Below are positions 49,792 through 58,637 of a stretch of DNA of 64,000 nt, one piece after another. A model generated the notes under the pieces. The model made no database searches and had not been told where the DNA came from. It worked only from the letters and a program-made list of their open reading frames with translations. The stretch is from Curtobacterium sp. BH-2-1-1 (GTDB taxonomy: Bacteria; Actinomycetota; Actinomycetes; Actinomycetales; Microbacteriaceae). The stretch's first letter is position 1. Every line of letters begins with the position of its first letter. A program made the translations under genes and the position numbers. The DNA is taken from the NCBI RefSeq assembly GCF_001806325.1, contig NZ_CP017580.1, forward strand, positions 3,162,001 through 3,226,000, read 5' to 3'.

Positions 49792-50625
49792 TCAGTGCGC
49801 GGCGTGCGCCACCGAGACCGTGAACGACGTGTGCGCGTGCTCCTGGGTCACGGTGAGGCGGTGCGACCACGCACCGCTGATCGTGATCGTGTCCTGGGCG
49901 CCGGTCCGGGTGACGTGGTCCGACGTGACGTTGCTCGTGACCGTGGACACGTCGCCGCCCTCGTCGGGAGCCTTGATGACGTTGCCCTCGGCGTCGACCG
50001 CGACCCCGGTGACGATGAGCTGCTCGAGCCGGACCGCCGGGACGGTCTTGACGACCGTTGCCTTGCTCGTGGGGGTCAGCCGCTGCCGGATGACACCGTT
50101 CGGCGCGATGTACCAGATCGGCGCGGTCGTGTTCGGCTGCGAGACGTACGTCCGCACGCCGACTGCCGCCCCCGGGAGCACGGTGAGCTGCACGTACGCG
50201 TGGGCCTCGACGCCGTTGCGGAGGGCGACGACCTGGAAGTCCCAGATACCGCTCTCGACCCCCGTGCCGGACAGGACGCCGGTGTTCGTGTTCACCGAGA
50301 AGTGGTCGGACGCGCGCGGCGAGTCCGGCGTCAGCCCGGCCGGCTCGTCCATCGCGTAGGCGACCGACCCCGCCTTCGCGTTGGTGGTGAAGGTGTGCGC
50401 GAACGCCTTGCCGGCGGTCGCGGTCAGCGCGATCGGGTGGGCGGCGGACGAGCTCTGCGTGAAGGCGAGCGGCGCCGGCGTCGCCGCGGCGTGCTGGCTC
50501 GTGACCGTGGTGCTGGCGGATGCGGCGTCGACGCCGAGGACGGCGGTCGAACCGGCTGCGGCGACGGCGACCGCGACGGCGGTGACGATGGCCGCGCGAC
50601 GGCGCGACGGAGTGGTGGCGTTCAT
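49792..50625 (-). CDS. secreted Ig-like protein without anchor
   Basis: The 277-aa protein starts at ATG 50625 with a Sec signal (AIVTAVAVAVAAAGSTAVLG...ASAS). The mature part has one He_PIG-like module (NTGVLSGTGVESGIWDFQVVALRNG) and an invasin-like strand region (VTSNVTSDHVTRTGAQDTITISG, key block TSNVTSDHVTRTGAQ). It resembles its neighbours but ends in VSVAHAAH with no LPXTG motif or hydrophobic tail, so it should be released or held non-covalently. Confidence 0.82.
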   Translation of the reverse strand: MNATTPSRRRAAIVTAVAVAVAAAGSTAVLGVDAASASTTVTSQHAAATPAPLAFTQSSSAAHPIALTATAGKAFAHTFTTNAKAGSVAYAMDEPAGLTPDSPRASDHFSVNTNTGVLSGTGVESGIWDFQVVALRNGVEAHAYVQLTVLPGAAVGVRTYVSQPNTTAPIWYIAPNGVIRQRLTPTSKATVVKTVPAVRLEQLIVTGVAVDAEGNVIKAPDEGGDVSTVTSNVTSDHVTRTGAQDTITISGAWSHRLTVTQEHAHTSFTVSVAHAAH

Positions 50626-50736
50626 GAGATCCCCTGGTCGTTCTGTGCAGGGCGGCGATCCGCTCCTGTCAGTGACGACGGTACGACCGCAGGCGTCCCC
50701 GGGGCATTCCGGTTCGCTCAGGCACGCCGACGATGA

Positions 50737-50772
50737 CGGGAGGCGCGGTGCCAGCTGGCACCGCGCCTCCCG
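50737..50772 (-). terminator. 36-bp perfect palindrome, family B copy 1
   Basis: CGGGAGGCGCGGTGC arms flank a CAGCTG centre; the whole 36 bp is self-complementary. It follows the third surface protein (stop at 50793). The same arms occur at 63879. Confidence 0.75.
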
Positions 50773-50792
50773 GTCCGCCGGACGGTCGCGGC

Positions 50793-52691
50793 TCAGGCGC
50801 GACGGCGACGCAGCCGGTGGACCAGCAGTCCACCGCCGGCGGCGAGCAGTCCGAGCGCCCAGGCGAGGGGACCCGAGGTCTCCGCGCCGGTGTAGGCGAG
50901 ACGGCCGGAGCCCGTGTTCGTGGTGGCTCCCGCCGTCGCCGCGGTCGGGGTGACGTCGAACCGGATGTCCTGCGTGCGGTCCTGGTACGCGACGGTCACG
51001 ACGTGCGGCGAGGCGTGCTCGAACGTGACCCAGGTCGCGGCGGTGCTCGGGTCGTAGGCGATCCGGTCACTGGCGACGTCGCTCGTGATGGTCAGGTCGT
51101 CGTGGTCGGCGACCGCGTTCCCGTAGGCGTCCACCGGCACCGCGAGCACGAGCATGCGCTGCCCCTGTCGTGCGGGGACCGCGTCGACGACCTCCGAACC
51201 GCCGTCCGGGTTGATGTGCGTGATCGTGTCGCCGTCGACCGACCAGGTCTCCGACTCCGGGTCCCGGTCGGACGGCAGGACCGCGACGACGAGCTTCGCG
51301 AAGGCCGCGGGCGAGACGGTGACCTCGACGTTCGCGACGGCCTCCTGCCCGCCGCTCGTCGCGACGACCTGGAAGCGGAACGACGTGGCTGCCGTGCCGG
51401 TCCCGGTCAGCACGCCCGTGGTCGGGTCGATGGCGAGGTCGAGCCCGTTCCGGGCGTACGTCTCGTCGAAGGGTTCGCCCTGGACCCCGCGGAGCTCGTA
51501 GCGGAGGTCCGACGGGTCGGTCGCTCCCGACACGTCGAACGTCCGCGTGAACTGCTCGCCCGCGGTCGGGGCGATGGCGATCGGGGCGTCGGCGGACGAC
51601 GGGTCGACGAACGCGAACGGCTCGTCGGTGACCACGACCGTGAAGGACGTGGACACGCCGCCCTCGGAGACGGTCACCGTGCGGGTGCCCGCCTCGGTGA
51701 AGGTCACGAGGTTCGCACCCGCCGGGTCCCACACCGCACGGTCGGACGCCACGGTGCTCGTGACGGTCGACCGGGGGTAGTCGTCGTCCTGGTCGCTCCC
51801 GGTCACGCGGTTGCCGTAGGCGTCGACCGCGAGACCAGCCAGCGAGAGTGTCGTCCCGGTCGCGACGGGGACGTCGGAGACGATGCGGACTCGTCCCTTG
51901 CCGGCTGCTTCCTCCCAGATCGTGCCGTCCGGCTCGACCTGCCACAGGCCAGCGGTCCCCGGCGCGGCGACCGAGAAGGTGACACCGACCGGGGCACCGG
52001 GCTTCACTGTGAGCTCGACGTACTCGATGGCGGTCTCGGAGCCGCTCGTCGCGATGACCTGGAACGTGTAGGTCCGCAGGGCGTACCGAGGCGAGCCGGA
52101 CAGCGTGCCGGTGGTCCCGTCGAACGAGAAGTCGCTGTTGAAGTCGCCCTGGCCGATGACGGGGCTGCCGTTCGCGCCGCGCACCTCGTACGTCACGGTG
52201 CCGGACCCGCCCGTCGCGGTGAACGTCCGGGACACGGTGTCGCCCACCGTCGCGGTGAGGACGAGCGGGGCGTCGGCGCTCATGCCCTCGGGGAAGGCGA
52301 GGGCCGCGGCGGCGGACTGCTCCGGAGCATCTTCAGCCGGCGCGCTCGCCGCGGGTGCGATGGCGGGAGCGGACGGCTCCGGTGCCGCTGTGGGGTCCGT
52401 GGTCGGGTCGGACGTCGGGACCGGCTCGGGCGACTCGGCGGGGTCGTCGGTGACCACGGGGGGAGTCGTCCCCGTCTCGTCGGCGGTGGCCGACGTCAGG
52501 TCGCTCGCCGCGCCTCCCGAGCCGTCGGACGTGCCGGTCGTGACGGTGGTGGCGGGCGTGAGCTGTGTCGGAGCCTCGTCGGCCATCGCGCTCGTCGCGC
52601 CGATGCCGAACGCCGAGGACGCGGTCACGATGGCGACGGCTGCGCCGATGGCGGCGCCGCGTCGGACACTGGCGGTGCAGGACTGCTTCAT
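50793..52691 (-). CDS. LAYTG-anchored surface protein with two Ig/invasin-like modules
   Basis: The start is ATG 52691 (MKQSCTASVRRGA). The 632-aa protein has a signal peptide, an Ala/Pro/Thr/Ser-rich stalk, and two similar blocks. Each has a He_PIG-type TTGTLSG/TTGVLTG motif, a YGNRVTG/YGNAVAD motif and a VASDRAVWDP/VASDRIAYDP segment. It ends in LAYTGAETSGPLAWALGLLAAGG and RRRRA, a sortase signal. The internal duplication shows growth by module copying. It is the largest of three linked exported proteins. Confidence 0.87.
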   Translation of the reverse strand: MKQSCTASVRRGAAIGAAVAIVTASSAFGIGATSAMADEAPTQLTPATTVTTGTSDGSGGAASDLTSATADETGTTPPVVTDDPAESPEPVPTSDPTTDPTAAPEPSAPAIAPAASAPAEDAPEQSAAAALAFPEGMSADAPLVLTATVGDTVSRTFTATGGSGTVTYEVRGANGSPVIGQGDFNSDFSFDGTTGTLSGSPRYALRTYTFQVIATSGSETAIEYVELTVKPGAPVGVTFSVAAPGTAGLWQVEPDGTIWEEAAGKGRVRIVSDVPVATGTTLSLAGLAVDAYGNRVTGSDQDDDYPRSTVTSTVASDRAVWDPAGANLVTFTEAGTRTVTVSEGGVSTSFTVVVTDEPFAFVDPSSADAPIAIAPTAGEQFTRTFDVSGATDPSDLRYELRGVQGEPFDETYARNGLDLAIDPTTGVLTGTGTAATSFRFQVVATSGGQEAVANVEVTVSPAAFAKLVVAVLPSDRDPESETWSVDGDTITHINPDGGSEVVDAVPARQGQRMLVLAVPVDAYGNAVADHDDLTITSDVASDRIAYDPSTAATWVTFEHASPHVVTVAYQDRTQDIRFDVTPTAATAGATTNTGSGRLAYTGAETSGPLAWALGLLAAGGGLLVHRLRRRRA

Positions 52692-52811
52692 GGGATCCCC
52701 CTGGACGCTGTGCGGGGCACCGGGAGGTGCCCTCATCCTGGAGGTGTCGCGGCGCCGACGATCCTGACGACCCGGTACGTCTCGGTCCGGTAACGGCGAC
52801 GGAGCGACCGG

Positions 52812-52886
52812 TCGGTCGCGATCGGGTCGGCCGCGCTCGAGTCGGTCGCGTTCGGGTCAGTCGCGCTCGGGTCGGTCGCGCTCGGG
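52812..52886. repeat. five tandem 15-bp repeats after the LysR gene
   Basis: Units such as TCGGTCGCGCTCGGG run from 52812 to 52886, then two 14-bp relatives (52887-52914) that enter the LysR stop region. In the frame of the LysR gene past its stop, the minus strand reads repeated DPSAT. Confidence 0.8.
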
Positions 52887-52900
52887 TCAGTCGCCGACGG

Positions 52901-53803
52901 TCAGTCGCCGACGGTCGCGGCAGCGCGCTCGAGGGCCGAGCGGAGGGCGCGGACCGCCGGCGACGAGGACCCGGCCGCGCGGACCACCGTGAAGATCGTC
53001 CGCCGCGGGTGCTCCGGCAGCTCCACCAACCGGCACGTCGTGGTCCGGCCCGTCCACATGAGGTCCGGCATGAGGCTCGCGGCGTTGCCGGACTCGACGA
53101 GCCGGATCTGCGTCTGCAGGTCGGCGGTCTCGTACCGCACGTCGGGCTCGAAGCCCCAGCGACGGCAGACCTGCTCGGCGAAGTGCCGCGACGCGGTCCC
53201 TCGAGGCTCCATCACCCACGGCAGCGCCGCGGCGTCCTCGATCGACGACACCGGTGCGAGGGCCGTGTCGACCGGGGGCAGCGCCAGACGGACGGCGTCG
53301 GTCGTGAGGTCCTCGCGCTGCAGTCCGGGGAGCCTCGGTGCCGCGTGCGCGGGGTACTGCTCGGCGATGACCATGTCGAAGTCCCGGATCCACGTCTCGT
53401 GCAGTGCGGTCTCCGGCTCGCGCTGCACCATCTCGATGCGGACGTCCGGGTGCTCCGTCGCCATCGCGTGCAGGGCGTTCGGCATCAGGGCGAGCGCCGC
53501 GGACTGGAACACCGCCACCCGGATCCGACCCTGCACGGTCGGCATGGTCTCCTCGACCTCGGACTGCGCCCGCTCGAGGACGTCGAGCACGTGCCCCGCG
53601 GCCTGGACGAGCACCTCGGCCTGCGGGGTGAGCTGGAGCCGCCGTCCGGCCTTGCGGAGCAGGGGCACGCCGGCCTCGCGTTCCAGGGCGGAGAGCTGCT
53701 GCGAGACGGCCGACGGCGTGAAGTTCACGGCCTCGGCCACGGCGGCGATCGTGCCACGGATCGAGAGCTCCCGGAGGAGGACCAGGCGGCGGACGTCGAG
53801 CAT
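52901..53803 (-). CDS. LysR-family transcriptional regulator
   Basis: The 300-aa regulator has an N-terminal HTH (TIAAVAEAVNFTPSAVSQQL), wing, and a periplasmic-binding-like effector domain (from IRVAVFQSAALALMP). It is divergent from putA, with 81 bp between starts, so it is probably its activator or repressor with proline-related effectors. TAAAGT (53810-53815, minus strand) is 6 nt before the ATG (leaderless). The last codons lie within a tandem repeat (see 52812). Confidence 0.9.
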   Translation of the reverse strand: MLDVRRLVLLRELSIRGTIAAVAEAVNFTPSAVSQQLSALEREAGVPLLRKAGRRLQLTPQAEVLVQAAGHVLDVLERAQSEVEETMPTVQGRIRVAVFQSAALALMPNALHAMATEHPDVRIEMVQREPETALHETWIRDFDMVIAEQYPAHAAPRLPGLQREDLTTDAVRLALPPVDTALAPVSSIEDAAALPWVMEPRGTASRHFAEQVCRRWGFEPDVRYETADLQTQIRLVESGNAASLMPDLMWTGRTTTCRLVELPEHPRRTIFTVVRAAGSSSPAVRALRSALERAAATVGD

Positions 53804-53805
53804 GC

Positions 53806-53821
53806 CGACACTTTAGTGTCG
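53806..53821. promoter_or_regulatory. 16-bp palindrome CGACACTTTAGTGTCG over the LysR promoter
   Basis: Seven-bp perfect arms around TT. It overlaps the LysR -10 (53810-53815), so it is a candidate autoregulatory site. Confidence 0.6.
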
Positions 53822-53884
53822 CTGATGGGTACCCGTCACGAAACGTTGCTTCCGCTTCAGCATGGCGGGCTCCACACTGATGCC

Positions 53885-56800
53885 ATGACGACCCTGCACG
53901 AGCACCCCGCCACCGACCACGACGCCCTCGCGGACCAGTCCGTCGCGCTCGTGCGACAGTGGCTCGCCGAAGCCGAGACCTACCCGGTCGACGGCTCGGC
54001 GAAGCAACTCGCCGGAGTGCTCGCCGACCCCGCCGGCCTCGACTTCGCCGTCGGGTTCGTCGACGGCGTCGTCCGCCCCGAGGACCTCGGCGTCGCCGCA
54101 CGCAAGCTCCGTGCGATCGCGCCCGGTGCGCCCGGCTTCCTGCCCGCCGCACTCCGCGGGCTCGTCCGACTCGGCGGCGGGATGGCACCGGCACTGCCCG
54201 GCGTCGTCGTCCCGATCGCCCGCCGCGTGCTCCGCGACATGGTCGGCCACCTGATCGTCGACGCGACCGACGCCAAGCTCGGGCCGGCCATCGCGAAGAT
54301 CAAGCGCGACGGCGTCCGGCTCAACGTCAACCTGCTCGGCGAGGCCGTCCTCGGCGAGGGTGAAGCAGCTCGCCGACTCGAGGGCACGCACAAGCTCCTC
54401 GCCCGCGACGACGTCGACTACGTGTCGATCAAGGTCTCCTCCACCGTGCACCCGCACTCCCCGTGGGCGTTCGACCACGCGGTCGAGGACATCATCGAGA
54501 AGCTCCGCCCGCTGTTCCGCCGGGCCGCGTCGGCGTCCCCGGCGAAGTTCATCAACCTCGACATGGAGGAGTACAAGGACCTCGACCTCACCATCGCGGT
54601 CTTCACGAAGCTCCTCGACGAGCCGGAGTTCCTCGGCCTCGAAGCCGGCATCGTGCTCCAGGCGTACCTGCCCGACGCGCTCGCCGCGATGGAGCACCTG
54701 CAGGAGTGGTCCGCCGCCCGCCGTGCCCGCGGCGGCGCCGGCATCAAGGTCCGCCTCGTCAAGGGCGCCAACCTGCCGATGGAGCAGGTCGAGGCGTCGG
54801 TGCACGGCTGGCCGCTCGCCACCTGGCACACCAAGCAGGACTCCGACACCAACTACAAGCGCGTGCTCGACTGGGCGCTGACGCCGTCGCGCATCGAGAA
54901 CGTCCGCGTCGGGGTCGCCGGCCACAACCTCTTCGACGTCGCGCACGCCTGGCTGCTCGCCGGGGAGCGCGGCGTCCGGGACGGCATCGAGTTCGAGATG
55001 CTGCTCGGCATGGCGCAGGGGCAGGCTTCTGCGGTCAAGAACACCGTCGGATCGCTCCTGCTCTACACGCCCGTCGTGCACCCGCAGGAGTTCGACGTCG
55101 CGATCGCGTACCTGATCCGCCGCCTCGAGGAAGGCGCGTCGCAGGAGAACTTCATGTCCGCGGTGTTCTCCCTGGTGTCCTCGCCCGCCCTGTTCGCCCG
55201 CGAAGAGGAGCGCTTCCGCACGTCGCTCGCCCCCCTCGCACAGCCCGGTGGGCTCGATGCCCCCGCATCGCACCGCGTCGCCGACCGCTACGCCGCCGTC
55301 GGTCGCCCCGGCCCGGGGCACTTCGAGAACACGCCGGACAGCGACCCGTCGGTCGCCGCGGTGCGATCGTGGGGTGCGGCCATCACGGACCGGGTCGCCT
55401 CGTCGACGCTCGGCGTCCGTGCCGTCCAGGAGGCGCGGGTCGACTCCGCCACGGCGCTCGACACCGCGCTCGGTCGCGTCCGGGACGCCGGTGCCGTCTG
55501 GGGGACCTGGTCCGGTGCCGCGCGTGGCGCGGTGCTCCACGCCGTCGGCGACGCCCTCGAGGCGAACCGGGCGGCCCTCGTCGAGGTGATGGCGTCGGAG
55601 ACCGGCAAGACCATCGACCAGGCCGACCCCGAGGTGTCCGAGGCGATCGACTTCGCGCACTTCTACGGTTCGCTCGCGTCCGAGCTCGACGAGGTCGACG
55701 GTGCGTCCTTCACCCCGGCCGCCCTCACGCTCGTCGCGCCGCCGTGGAACTTCCCGGTCGCGATCCCCGCCGGGTCCACCCTCGCCGCGCTCGCCGCCGG
55801 GTCCGCCGTCGTGCTGAAGCCCGCGCCGCCCGCCGAGCGCTCCGGTGCCGTCCTCGCGTCGATCATCGAGACCGCGCTCGACGCCATGGGCGCACCGGCC
55901 GACGTGCTCGCGTTCCTGCAGGTGTCCGAGAACGACCTCGGGCAGCAGCTCGTCGCGTCGCCGCTCGTCGACCGGGTGATCCTCACCGGGGCGTACGAGA
56001 CCGCTTCGCTGTTCCGGTCCTTCCGGCCCGACCTGCCGCTGCTCGCCGAGACCTCGGGCAAGAACGCGATCATCGTCACCCCGTCCGCCGACCTCGACCT
56101 GGCCGTGAAGGACGTCGTCGCCTCGGCCTTCGGGCACGCCGGTCAGAAGTGCTCGGCCGCGTCCCTCGTCGTGCTCGTCGGCTCCGTCGCCACCTCGCGG
56201 CGCTTCCGCTCGCAGCTCATGGACGCGGTGTCGTCGCTGACCGTCGGCTACCCGACCGACCCCACGACGCAGATGGGCCCGGTCATCGAGCCCGCCGCCG
56301 GCAAACTCCTGGACGGCCTGACGACGCTCGGCGCGGGGGAGTCGTGGGCCGTGCAGCCCGCGAAGCTCGACGACTCCGGCACGCTCTGGAGCCCCGGCGT
56401 CCGTGACGGTGTCCGCCGCGGGTCGGCGTTCCACCGCACGGAGTACTTCGGGCCGATCCTCGGCATCATGACCGCGCGCACGCTGGACGAGGCGATCGAC
56501 ATCGTCAACGAGGTCGACTACGGCTTGACATCCGGCCTGCACTCCCTCGACCGCGCCGAGATCGGCACCTGGCTCGGGCGCATCGAGGCGGGCAACCTCT
56601 ACGTCAACCGTGGCATCACGGGCGCGATCGTCCGACGCCAGCCGTTCGGCGGGTGGAAGAAGTCGGCCGTCGGTGCCGGGACGAAGGCCGGTGGGCTGAA
56701 CTACCTGCTCGGGCTCGGGTCGTGGGCGCCTGCTCCGGCCGTGTCCGGTTCGTCTCCGTCGTCTGCGGTCGCCGCGTTCGTCCGTGCCGCGGGGGTGGAG

Positions 56801-57343
56801 TCGCCGTCGCTCGACCGGGCCGTGGCGTCCGACGAGCAGGCGTGGGCGTCGCTGTTCGGCACGGCGACCGACGTATCCGCGCTGACGGCGGAACGGAACA
56901 TCGCGCGGTACCTGCCGTACCCGGCGGTGCGGGTGCGCCTGGCATCGTCGTCGGCCGACGGGGTCGCCGATCTCGTCCGTGTGATCGCAGCGGCGGTCCG
57001 AGCCGGCACCACGATCGACGTCTCGACCGTGTCGACCCTGCCGACCGGTGTCGCATCGGCCGTCCGGGCGCTGCCGAGCGTCCGGTCGCTGACGCAGTCG
57101 CACTCCGACGCGGCGTTCGCCTCGGCGGTGGCGAGTGGTCCGTCCGGGCGCGTGCGGCTCATCGGTGGCGACACGTCGGCGCTGTACACGGCGATCGGTG
57201 GTCGGCCGGACGTGGCCGTGTACGGGGAGCCGGTGACCGAGGCCGGGCGCCTCGAGATCTTGCCGTTCGTGCGGGAGCAGGCGGTGTCGATCACGGCGCA
57301 CCGCTTCGGCACGCCGAACCACTTGACGGACGACCTGATCTAG
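53885..57343 (+). CDS. putA: bifunctional proline dehydrogenase/glutamate-semialdehyde dehydrogenase
   Basis: The start is ATG 53885; the very long frame before it is antisense. The 1152-aa protein has a proline dehydrogenase barrel (about 80-460: VRLNVNLLGEAVLGEGEAARR, key block LNVNLLGEAVLGEGE; MEEYKDLDLTI; GIKVRLVKGAN) and an aldehyde dehydrogenase domain (about 500-990: LVAPPWNFPVAIPAGS; LLAETSGKNAIIV with the general base; AGQKCSAASL with C756 as nucleophile). It oxidises proline to glutamate. About 150 C-terminal residues lie beyond the usual end. No DNA-binding RHH domain is at its N-terminus, so control is probably by the LysR. Confidence 0.95.
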   Translation: MTTLHEHPATDHDALADQSVALVRQWLAEAETYPVDGSAKQLAGVLADPAGLDFAVGFVDGVVRPEDLGVAARKLRAIAPGAPGFLPAALRGLVRLGGGMAPALPGVVVPIARRVLRDMVGHLIVDATDAKLGPAIAKIKRDGVRLNVNLLGEAVLGEGEAARRLEGTHKLLARDDVDYVSIKVSSTVHPHSPWAFDHAVEDIIEKLRPLFRRAASASPAKFINLDMEEYKDLDLTIAVFTKLLDEPEFLGLEAGIVLQAYLPDALAAMEHLQEWSAARRARGGAGIKVRLVKGANLPMEQVEASVHGWPLATWHTKQDSDTNYKRVLDWALTPSRIENVRVGVAGHNLFDVAHAWLLAGERGVRDGIEFEMLLGMAQGQASAVKNTVGSLLLYTPVVHPQEFDVAIAYLIRRLEEGASQENFMSAVFSLVSSPALFAREEERFRTSLAPLAQPGGLDAPASHRVADRYAAVGRPGPGHFENTPDSDPSVAAVRSWGAAITDRVASSTLGVRAVQEARVDSATALDTALGRVRDAGAVWGTWSGAARGAVLHAVGDALEANRAALVEVMASETGKTIDQADPEVSEAIDFAHFYGSLASELDEVDGASFTPAALTLVAPPWNFPVAIPAGSTLAALAAGSAVVLKPAPPAERSGAVLASIIETALDAMGAPADVLAFLQVSENDLGQQLVASPLVDRVILTGAYETASLFRSFRPDLPLLAETSGKNAIIVTPSADLDLAVKDVVASAFGHAGQKCSAASLVVLVGSVATSRRFRSQLMDAVSSLTVGYPTDPTTQMGPVIEPAAGKLLDGLTTLGAGESWAVQPAKLDDSGTLWSPGVRDGVRRGSAFHRTEYFGPILGIMTARTLDEAIDIVNEVDYGLTSGLHSLDRAEIGTWLGRIEAGNLYVNRGITGAIVRRQPFGGWKKSAVGAGTKAGGLNYLLGLGSWAPAPAVSGSSPSSAVAAFVRAAGVESPSLDRAVASDEQAWASLFGTATDVSALTAERNIARYLPYPAVRVRLASSSADGVADLVRVIAAAVRAGTTIDVSTVSTLPTGVASAVRALPSVRSLTQSHSDAAFASAVASGPSGRVRLIGGDTSALYTAIGGRPDVAVYGEPVTEAGRLEILPFVREQAVSITAHRFGTPNHLTDDLI

Positions 57344-57408
57344 TGCGGCGGCCGCGTGCCGCCGGGCGCCGCCGGCCGCACTCGGTCGTCGTGCGGGCGA
57401 TCTCGCTT

Positions 57409-57471
57409 CGAACCACGGAACCGACATCGAACCAGGGCACTGGCCTGGTTCGATGTCGGATTCGTGGTTCG
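57409..57471. repeat. 63-bp hairpin, family A copy 2
   Basis: Arms 57409-57436 and 57444-57471 (28 bp each, about 26 paired) around a 7-base loop. Right arm matches that of the 47094 element with one change. Here both neighbours are on the plus strand, 66 bp after putA. Confidence 0.75.
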
Positions 57472-57581
57472 ACGCGGCGCGCTGTCCGGTGGCCGCACGG
57501 CCGGGGCGTCCGGTCAGGTTGGGCGCGTTGCGTCGGGGTGGTGCCGGACCCTGCCGGCCCCTTCCCTGAGGAGCACTCCCC

Positions 57582-58022
57582 GTGACCGAACCGTTCGCCC
57601 GACCCACCGCACTCGCCCACGTCCGTGTGACCGTGACCGACATCCACCGCAGCAAGGCCTTCTACCAGCAGCTGCTCGGGACCGACCCGGCGATCGACTT
57701 CAGCGACCAGGTCGACGAGCCGGGCGTCCGCGAGGACCGGGAGCGCTTCTACGGCGGCAGCGTCTTCCGGCTCGGCGACCAGGTGTTCGGGCTCCGTCCA
57801 GTCGCGCCGGCGGGCCAGCGGTTCGACTCGGAGACGGTCGGCCTCGACCACGTGAGCTTCGTCGTCGGGTCGGTGGACGAACTCCACGAGGCGGCCGCGC
57901 GACTCGATGCGGCGGGGGTGGAGCACGGCGAGGTGACCGACCTCGGTGACGCGGGCATGGTCATCCTGTCGGTGCAGGACCCCGACGACATCAACCTCGA
58001 GCTGGCGGCGCTGAAGGGCTGA
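57582..58022 (+). CDS. VOC (glyoxalase/dioxygenase fold) protein
   Basis: The start is GTG 57582 with GAGGAG upstream. The 146-aa protein is a two-module VOC fold: ALAHVRVTVTDIHRSKAFYQQLLG with His as first ligand (key block LAHVRVTVTDIHRSKAFYQQ), GLDHVSFVVGSVDEL, and DINLELAALKG with the last Glu. Metal-binding residues are present. Members include glyoxalases and fosfomycin-type resistance proteins; the substrate is unknown. Confidence 0.88.
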   Translation: MTEPFARPTALAHVRVTVTDIHRSKAFYQQLLGTDPAIDFSDQVDEPGVREDRERFYGGSVFRLGDQVFGLRPVAPAGQRFDSETVGLDHVSFVVGSVDELHEAAARLDAAGVEHGEVTDLGDAGMVILSVQDPDDINLELAALKG

Positions 58023-58029
58023 CGCGAGC

Positions 58030-58035
58030 TATCCT
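58030..58035 (+). promoter_or_regulatory. -10 box (TATCCT), leaderless pattern
   Basis: TATCCT ends 6 nt before the ATG at 58042. Confidence 0.45.
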
Positions 58036-58041
58036 CGACGC

Positions 58042-58191
58042 ATGCGCATCGTGCGGGTCATCGGTCGGGGGATCGGCTTCGTGCTGTCGACCATCGTGAA
58101 GGTGATCGGCACGCGCAACGGCCACGACCCGGCCGGTGACGACCTCGCGGTGCGGCTCAACAACCCCCGCCGCGAGGACTACCGCCCCTGA
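58042..58191 (+). CDS. 49-aa small protein
   Basis: ATG 58042 encodes MRIVRVIGRGIGFVLSTIVK and 29 more residues ending REDYRP. It has a basic N-terminus, an amphipathic or weakly hydrophobic helix (about 6-22) and a charged tail, suggesting membrane association. It has its own -10 6 nt upstream and overlaps the end of the convergent thioesterase by 13 bp. No family is recognised. Confidence 0.6.
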   Translation: MRIVRVIGRGIGFVLSTIVKVIGTRNGHDPAGDDLAVRLNNPRREDYRP

Positions 58192-58637
58192 GGCTCGGGC
58201 TCGGGTGACGGCGCGGGCGTCGCCATCGTGGCGGTGACGAGCTCGCGCAGGTCGTTCGGGAGGGGGATCGGCCGACGGGCGCCCTCGCGGTCGATGATGA
58301 CGTGCGCGAACTCCCCGGTCGCGAGCAGCGCGCCGTCGGACTGCCGGAACAGGCCGAACTCCCACGACAGGCTCGTGTTCCCGAGGTGCTTCGACCGCAT
58401 CCCGACCTCGATCACGTCGGGCCACACCGCCGACTCGACGAACCGGCAGCTCGATGACACGAGCACGGCGATCCACTCGGACGCGAACGGGTCGAGGCCG
58501 GCTTCCTCGCGGAACCAGTACGTCGCCGCGTTGTCCATCGCGCTGTAGTAGATCGTGTTGTTCACGTGCCCGAACATGTCGTTGTCGTTCCACCGGGTGG
58601 GGTAGAGCCGGACGAAGGGGTAGTCGGCGATGGTCAT
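58179..58637 (-). CDS. 4HBT-type acyl-CoA thioesterase
   Basis: The 152-aa hotdog-fold enzyme has RLYPTRWNDNDMFGHVNNTIYYSAMDNAATYW (key blocks RWNDNDMFGHVNN, the Asp-His thioesterase site) and HLGNTSLSWEFGLF. It cleaves acyl-CoA thioesters. It is coupled to the TetR gene (ATGA overlap) and near a divergent acyl-CoA dehydrogenase, so it probably serves fatty or aromatic acyl-CoA metabolism. Confidence 0.92.
   Translation of the reverse strand: MTIADYPFVRLYPTRWNDNDMFGHVNNTIYYSAMDNAATYWFREEAGLDPFASEWIAVLVSSSCRFVESAVWPDVIEVGMRSKHLGNTSLSWEFGLFRQSDGALLATGEFAHVIIDREGARRPIPLPNDLRELVTATMATPAPSPEPEPQGR

Noticed and set aside
52565..53884. Upstream extension of the PutA frame
   Set aside because: It overlaps the LysR gene antisense and shows no domain; PutA starts at 53885.
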